In this document: positions 62,052 to 64,000 of the stretch, piece after piece
Position numbering within the stretch: the first letter of the stretch is position 1
Layout of the letters: each line of letters starts with the position of its first letter
Assembly (NCBI RefSeq): GCF_002086115.1
Contig: NZ_MVHJ01000018.1
Span: 1-64,000, forward strand
DNA length: 64,000 bases
DNA from: Mycolicibacterium bacteremicum
GTDB lineage: Bacteria > Actinomycetota > Actinomycetes > Mycobacteriales > Mycobacteriaceae
Reading direction: 5' to 3'
The notes under the pieces: model-generated
What the model was told of the DNA's origin: nothing
Seen by the model: only the letters and a program-made list of their open reading frames with translations
Database searches by the model: none
Translations under genes and position numbers: made by a program

Positions 62052-63299
62052 TCAGGGCAGCGGCCCGGCGAGCCTGGCCGGCCGGCACAGTGCGGCAACC
62101 GTCAGCGTGAGGGTGGCGGCGACCGCGAATGCGGCCTGCACGTTCACGGCGTCGGCGGTCCCGCCCAACACGGCGGCGGCGATCGGACGGGAGCCGAGGA
62201 AACCGACCATCCACAGCGCCATGATCCGGCCACGCAACTCCTGCGGGGCACGCTCCTGCACGACCGTGGTCAGTCCGGTGAGAGCCCAACCGAACCCGAG
62301 CCCGGCCAGCGCGAACCCGGCGATTGCCAGGGCGGGCACCACACTGGCGGCCAGCACCGCGCAGCCCACCCCGAGGCCGGCCAATCCGAGGAAGGACACC
62401 CGGGCGGCCGGGATGCGACCGCCCAGGATGGCCAGCACGCCCATCCCGACCGCCGCGCCGACGCCGAACACCGCGGACAGCAGTCCGACCAGTTCGGTGC
62501 CGCCATCCAGCGCATCGGCCAACGACGGGGCCAATGTGATCGACGGGTCGGCGGCGACGCCGACGGTCGTGACGGCGATGAGCGCCATCAACAACGGCCG
62601 GTCCCGCCAGACATGCCACAGTGCCGCGCGCACCCGACGGTCGGCGTCGGCGGCCCGTGGCGGCGGCGCGGGGAGCCGGACCGCGACGATGAACAACGCG
62701 AAGATCAGATGCAGTCCAGCGCTCACGGCGAAACCGGTGGCCGCCCCGAAATGCGCGGCCAGATACGCGCCGGCGGCCGGACCGACGATGCGGCCGACGG
62801 TCATCGGGATGCTGTTGAGCGCCATGGCCGTCGACAACTCGCCCGGCCGGATGATGTCCGGCACGATCGACTGCATGGCCGGACCGCCGACGACGAAGCC
62901 GATGCCGACCAGCAGGGAGCCGAGCAGCACGGCCACGGCCGGCGCAGTCCCCTGCCGGTCCGGTTGCAGGAACATCCAGACCGCAATCGAGCCGGAGCCG
63001 GCCAGGCAGAGCACCCGGCCGAGCAGGATCTGCAGCCCCGGGTTGCCCGCGTCGGCCCATCGGCCGCTGATCGGGCTGAGGATCAGCTGCGGCCCGAACT
63101 GGAAGACCCCGACCAGCCCGACCATGAGGGCGGACCCGGTCGCCTCGTAGACCACGACGGCCGCGATGATGCTGTGCGTCCAGACCGCGACGATGGAGAA
63201 CATCCGGCCCCAGAACAAGGTGCCGAAAACCGGGTCGAGCAGCAACCGCCCCGCACCGCGCGGGCGCGCGGGTGCGGTGGGATCGGTCAGCTGCGGCAC
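62052..63299 (-). CDS. MFS transporter (MFS_1/enterobactin-exporter-like)
   Basis: A 415-residue transporter with 12 predicted helices. It starts LLLDPVFGTLFWGRMFSIVAVWTHSIIAAVVVYEATGSALMVGLVGVFQFGPQLILSPISGRWADAG, the pattern of the EntS-like MFS group, and a middle with GPAMQSIVPDIIRPGELSTAMALNSI. The group exports siderophores or drugs. The gene is preceded by a dyad (TTTAGC-N7-GCTAAA) that overlaps the start region. Start at GTG 63299 or TTG 63302. It is divergent from the MoxR gene. Confidence 0.8.
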   Translation of the reverse strand: MPQLTDPTAPARPRGAGRLLLDPVFGTLFWGRMFSIVAVWTHSIIAAVVVYEATGSALMVGLVGVFQFGPQLILSPISGRWADAGNPGLQILLGRVLCLAGSGSIAVWMFLQPDRQGTAPAVAVLLGSLLVGIGFVVGGPAMQSIVPDIIRPGELSTAMALNSIPMTVGRIVGPAAGAYLAAHFGAATGFAVSAGLHLIFALFIVAVRLPAPPPRAADADRRVRAALWHVWRDRPLLMALIAVTTVGVAADPSITLAPSLADALDGGTELVGLLSAVFGVGAAVGMGVLAILGGRIPAARVSFLGLAGLGVGCAVLAASVVPALAIAGFALAGLGFGWALTGLTTVVQERAPQELRGRIMALWMVGFLGSRPIAAAVLGGTADAVNVQAAFAVAATLTLTVAALCRPARLAGPLP

Positions 63300-63305
63300 C
63301 AAATA

Positions 63306-63326
63306 TGTTTAGCAAACACAGCTAAA
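63306..63326. promoter_or_regulatory. Dyad operator upstream of the MFS gene
   Basis: TTTAGC (63308-63313) and GCTAAA (63321-63326) are exact inverted repeats with a 7-base centre, and TGTTT-AGC-AAACA (63306-63318) overlaps them. The A/T content is high for this genome and the site overlaps the start of the MFS gene, so it is a likely binding site. It has some likeness to DtxR-family metal boxes. Confidence 0.45.
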
Positions 63327-63418
63327 TTCACACAGTCCGCGCCGTCAGGGACCCGGATCGCTTGGCGGCAGCAAAACATGGGTAACCGGAGCCGGATACG
63401 CACCCTCCGGAAGGATCC

Positions 63419-64000
63419 ATGACCGCATCGCACGTGCACCCCGCCGAAGCGGCGATCGAGGACGCCCGCAATGTCGCCGCCGCGGTGGCCGCCGAGTTCT
63501 CCACCAAAGTCGTCGGACAACATCATCTCCGTGAGTCGATGCTGCTCGCGCTGCTGGCCGGCGGTCACCTGCTGGTCGAGAGCGTGCCCGGCCTGGCGAA
63601 GACGACGGCCGCACGGGTGGTCGCGGAATCCATCGACGGCAGCTTCCGGCGTATCCAGTGCACCCCCGACCTCTTACCCAGCGATATCGTCGGCACCCAG
63701 ATCTACGAGGCGGCCAGCAACACCTTCGTCACCCAACTCGGCCCGGTGCACGCCAACATCGTGCTGCTCGACGAGATCAACCGCTCCAGCGCCAAGACCC
63801 AGAGCGCCATGCTGGAGGCGATGCAGGAACGTCAGACCACCATCGCCGGGGTGGAGTATCCGATCCCGTCGCCGTTCCTGGTGATCGCCACCCAGAACCC
63901 GGTCGACCAGGAGGGCACCTATCCGCTCTCGGAGGCCCAGACCGACCGGTTCATGCTGAAGGAACTGGTGCAGTACCCGTCCGTCGAGGACGAGGTCGAG
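63419..64000 (+). CDS. MoxR family AAA+ ATPase (3' partial)
   Basis: The first 194 residues of a MoxR protein, cut by the right edge. Visible are the N-terminal helix (AAIEDARNVAAAVAAEFSTKVVGQ), Walker A variant ESVPGLAKTTAA, LLPSDIVGTQIY, Walker B IVLLDEINRSSAKTQSAMLEAMQE, sensor 1 IATQNPVDQEGTYPLSEAQTDRF. The Walker A reads GLAKT where others have GxGKT, which is normal for MoxR. MoxR proteins insert metals or remodel VWA-domain partners, which usually follow as the next genes (DUF58, VWA). The ATG at 63419 has GGAAGG ahead. Confidence 0.85.
   Translation, partial: MTASHVHPAEAAIEDARNVAAAVAAEFSTKVVGQHHLRESMLLALLAGGHLLVESVPGLAKTTAARVVAESIDGSFRRIQCTPDLLPSDIVGTQIYEAASNTFVTQLGPVHANIVLLDEINRSSAKTQSAMLEAMQERQTTIAGVEYPIPSPFLVIATQNPVDQEGTYPLSEAQTDRFMLKELVQYPSVEDEVE

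Noticed and set aside
1..64000. CRISPR arrays, IS elements, tRNA genes, prophage
   Set aside because: No spaced short repeats, transposase motifs, integrases or cloverleaf-like stretches were found; the only HNH protein belongs to the 13E12 chromosomal family.

Overview
The window is high-GC actinobacterial DNA and reads as the chromosome of a fast-growing mycobacterium (Mycolicibacterium-like). Pointers seen in the sequence are a TopoN/TopoM type II topoisomerase pair as known from M. smegmatis, a 13E12-type DUF222-HNH gene behind a perfect mycobacterial LexA box, a DUF1906 Tat-exported protein, a hemophore-like protein, a cutinase, a Cys-anchored lipoprotein of the mycobacterial DUF7373 type, several F420/PPOX-type enzymes, a fused HadA/HadB-like dehydratase, and many TANNNT promoters placed for leaderless mRNAs. 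I see no rRNA, tRNA, CRISPR array, insertion sequence, phage block or conjugation gene. This is ordinary accessory chromosome rather than a mobile island.

Layout. 1-8.9 kb: tail of an exported zinc-peptidase-like protein, lycopene cyclase with a MOSC protein, a large secreted serine hydrolase, a GNAT gene that has lost its acetyl-CoA site, an F420-reductase-like Rossmann protein, a NIPSNAP protein divergent from a CoA-ester lyase, a DUF1906 protein and an AhpD-like protein. 9-16.2 kb: SOS-controlled HNH gene, GNAT, topoM-topoN, an unknown protein. 16.2-24.8 kb: YihY membrane protein, DCC thiol oxidoreductase, NDH-2-like flavoprotein, GCS2 ligase, TetR, beta-lactamase-fold lipoprotein, small secreted protein, two-component system. 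24.8-31.8 kb: MMPL transporter, CPA2 antiporter, TetR with divergent DHA2 efflux pump, two small exported proteins. 32-41 kb: three-repeat wall protein, threonine ammonia-lyase, fused dehydratase, alpha/beta hydrolase with divergent TetR and its operator, GNAT, zinc-ribbon protein coupled to an ABC-F ATPase. 41-46 kb: a GH-A glycoside hydrolase, an 815-base gap, an ECF sigma factor, a GH6 glycosidase, a solitary HEPN/RES-domain protein. 46-54 kb: NmrA-PPOX operon with divergent AraC, cutinase, Ser/Thr kinase, lipoprotein, a 40-residue acidic protein with strong terminator, a cupin-SDR fusion coupled to a nitroreductase. 54-60 kb: minus-strand regulators (LuxR/LAL, LLM oxidoreductase, STAS, AraC, GAF-ANTAR). 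60-64 kb: SRPBCC protein, alpha/beta hydrolase, unknown protein behind GGTAAC repeats, MFS transporter and the start of a MoxR ATPase.

How it works together. Most genes stand alone or in 2-3 gene operons. Clear regulator-target pairings are TetR/alpha-beta hydrolase around the operator at 38013-38026, TetR/DHA2 pump around 29394-29425, AraC/NmrA-PPOX at 47.2 kb, the histidine kinase with its overlapping response regulator, and LexA over the HNH gene. Convergent genes are packed so tightly that several overlap at their 3' ends. The best candidates for unusual biology are TopoNM, the antitoxin-less RES protein, the leaderless zinc-ribbon/ABC-F pair, the cupin-SDR fusion and the orphan operators. 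I found no clear multi-gene defence or biosynthetic system that would count as new.
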